DNA of 44,058 nucleotides. Origin: Bacteroidales bacterium (GTDB taxonomy: Bacteria > Bacteroidota > Bacteroidia > Bacteroidales > ML635J-15). A program made the translations under genes and the position numbers. The stretch lies in NCBI GenBank assembly GCA_028702535.1, contig JAQVOR010000012.1, positions 1 through 44,058 on the forward strand, read 5' to 3'. The stretch's first letter is position 1, and the number at the start of each line of letters is the position of its first letter. Below are positions 42,634 through 44,058 of this stretch, one piece after another. The notes beneath the pieces were generated by a model that did not search any database, was not told where the DNA came from, and was given only the letters and a program-made list of their open reading frames with translations.

Positions 42634-43731
42634 ATGGCAAAACTACAAATTGACACAGCAGCTGTCATATATAATATTAAATCAATAAGCTCATTTTTAA
42701 AAAAACATAACAAACAATGGAGTTTAATTACTAAAGTTTTTTCGGGCGATATTGACTTGCTCAAGCGAATTTTGAAACCTGATGTTATTAAAGATATTCA
42801 TTCTATTGGAGATTCCCGTTTGAGTAGTTTGAAAATACTTAAGGAAGTTAATCCAGCTTTGATTACAATTTATATTAAGCCTCCTGCACTTGTTTATATA
42901 GATGAGGTTGTTAAATATGCAGATATTTCGTTAAACACTTCTTATAAAACAATTATTGCTTTAAATACTGCTGCAAAAAAGCAGAAAAAGATTCATAAGA
43001 TAATTATAATGGTTGAGCTTGGTGAACTTCGCGAAGGGATTAAGAGAGATGAGTTAATCGGTTTTTATGAAAAAGTGTTTGAGTTAGAATATATTGAGGT
43101 TATAGGATTAGGGTCAAATTTGGGTTGTATGTATGGTGTTGAGCCTACTTACGACAAACTTTTGCAATTATGCCTTTATAAAGAACTTATTCAAGCAAAG
43201 TTTAATAAAGATTTACCATTAATATCGGGAGGCAGTTCTATAACCTTACCATTAATTGATAAAAATGCTGTTCCAATAGATATGAACCATTTTCGAATTG
43301 GTGAGGCAGCGTTTTTCGGAACAAGTCCTTTGTATAATGAAAGGTTTAATGATTTAAATACAGAAGCATTTGTTTTTAAGACAAATATTATAGAACTTGA
43401 TGAGAAAAAAAAGATGCCCGATGGTGTAATTAGTGATGCAAACATTGGACATACTGCCGATTATGATTTGGAAGACTTTAACGCTACAACAACAAAAGCT
43501 ATATTGGATGTTGGTCTATTAGATGTTGATAAAGCAGACATTGTATTCCTTGATAAGGAGGTGAGTTTTGTTGGAATAACATCAGACATGATGGTTGTGG
43601 ACATAGGAACAAATAAAACGAAAGAAGGCAAAAAGAAATATTCGATTGGTAGTCAGGTTTGTTTTACTCCCTCATATATGGGCGTTGCAAGGTTGTTGAA
43701 CTCTAAGTTTATTGATATAGAGTATCTCTAA
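42634..43731 (+). CDS. PLP-dependent alanine/ornithine-type racemase
   Basis: 365 aa, fold-type III alanine-racemase-like enzyme. K34 in LITKVFSG is the predicted PLP lysine. ISGGSSITLPL (near residue 197) and MNHFRIGEAAFF (near 220) form the phosphate-binding and substrate regions of the alanine/ornithine racemase group, distinct from canonical Alr. A C-terminal beta domain carries FVGITSDMMVVDIG. It likely racemises a free amino acid; the exact substrate is open. Confidence 0.85.
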   Translation: MAKLQIDTAAVIYNIKSISSFLKKHNKQWSLITKVFSGDIDLLKRILKPDVIKDIHSIGDSRLSSLKILKEVNPALITIYIKPPALVYIDEVVKYADISLNTSYKTIIALNTAAKKQKKIHKIIIMVELGELREGIKRDELIGFYEKVFELEYIEVIGLGSNLGCMYGVEPTYDKLLQLCLYKELIQAKFNKDLPLISGGSSITLPLIDKNAVPIDMNHFRIGEAAFFGTSPLYNERFNDLNTEAFVFKTNIIELDEKKKMPDGVISDANIGHTADYDLEDFNATTTKAILDVGLLDVDKADIVFLDKEVSFVGITSDMMVVDIGTNKTKEGKKKYSIGSQVCFTPSYMGVARLLNSKFIDIEYL

Positions 43732-43801
43732 TTGAGATTAGGATCAGTTCAATAGGTTGGCTATATCTTACTGTATAATAGAGTATTATATATTAGTTGA
43801 A

Positions 43802-44058
43802 TTAAATCTTTCCCAACATTTCCAAACACCCATCTGTCCAATGTGGAATTTCTACGCCATAAGTTTTTATAATTTTAGATTTGTCTAATACGCTGTAGGC
43901 TGGTCTTTGTGCACGAGTGATAAATTCACTACTGCGAACTGGAAATATTGGAGTGTTTAAGTTTTTTTGTTTTAATAAAAACACGGCAAAATCGAACCAC
44001 GAGCAGACTCCAAGGTCTGAATAATGATAAATTCCCGATTTCCATATATTTGAATTGC
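43802..44058 (-). CDS. rmlD: dTDP-4-dehydrorhamnose reductase (RmlD), C-terminal part
   Basis: The 5' end lies beyond the window. The visible 84 or so residues include SGIYHYSDLGVCSWFDFA, RSSEFITRAQRPAYSVLDKS and IPHWTDGCLEML, a close match to the RmlD C-terminus. RmlD reduces dTDP-4-dehydro-rhamnose to dTDP-L-rhamnose for cell-surface polysaccharides. Coding continues to the window edge without a stop, so the gene is only clipped. Confidence 0.9.
   Translation of the reverse strand, partial: NSNIWKSGIYHYSDLGVCSWFDFAVFLLKQKNLNTPIFPVRSSEFITRAQRPAYSVLDKSKIIKTYGVEIPHWTDGCLEMLGKI

Overview
The window is AT-rich DNA from a member of the Bacteroidota; the genus cannot be fixed from the sequence. 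The evidence is two secreted proteins with type IX secretion (T9SS) C-terminal sorting domains, a TonB-dependent receptor paired with a DUF4249 lipoprotein, the sigma-54 regulator / LptE / TPR / SecG gene order, and promoters of the TTTG-N~20-TAnnTTTG type used by the Bacteroidota housekeeping sigma factor. No rRNA, tRNA or CRISPR array was seen.

Layout. 1-1.5 kb: 3' part of a FlaA1/CapD-type sugar-nucleotide epimerase/dehydratase with a one-base frameshift. 1.6-5.1 kb: secreted multidomain GH18 protein. 5.3-8.5 kb (minus): RecQ-type helicase fused to a ComF-like phosphoribosyltransferase, followed by a DprA-like protein. 8.7-12.2 kb (minus): operon of sigma-54 activator, LptE, TPR protein and SecG. 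12.4-19.2 kb: surface-glycan block with a methyltransferase, a GtrB-like GT2 and two tandem paralogous GT-C membrane proteins. 19.3-20.5 kb (minus): NtrC-like response regulator without the usual DNA-binding tail. 20.8-24.2 kb: TonB receptor plus DUF4249 lipoprotein. 24.4-26.5 kb: GT4 glycosyltransferase and peptidase E.

26.5-30.6 kb is the most unusual part. A ~526-bp direct repeat, nearly identical in both copies, flanks a T9SS-exported protein gene. The second copy supplies the promoter and first codons of a two-gene operon: an unrecognised 159-aa protein and a phage-type N6-adenine DNA methyltransferase. 30.8-38.1 kb: TetR-controlled RND efflux operon (TolC, adaptor, permease with a frameshift) followed by an OMPLA-like protein. 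38.2-40.3 kb: gene-poor stretch with an IS1595-type transposase fragment, a pseudogene with an internal stop, a small lipoprotein gene and a large imperfect palindrome. 40.3-44 kb: AAE-type antiporter, GNAT acetyltransferase, alanine/ornithine-type racemase and the 3' end of an RmlD gene.

Several intergenic regions carry short dispersed repeats. One family (TTCGAGACAT followed by a small hairpin) keeps its stem while the stem sequence changes, which suggests selection on structure or spread as a palindromic element. The best candidates for new biology are the RecQ-ComF/DprA pair, the methyltransferase with its unknown partner, and the repeat-bounded cargo gene.
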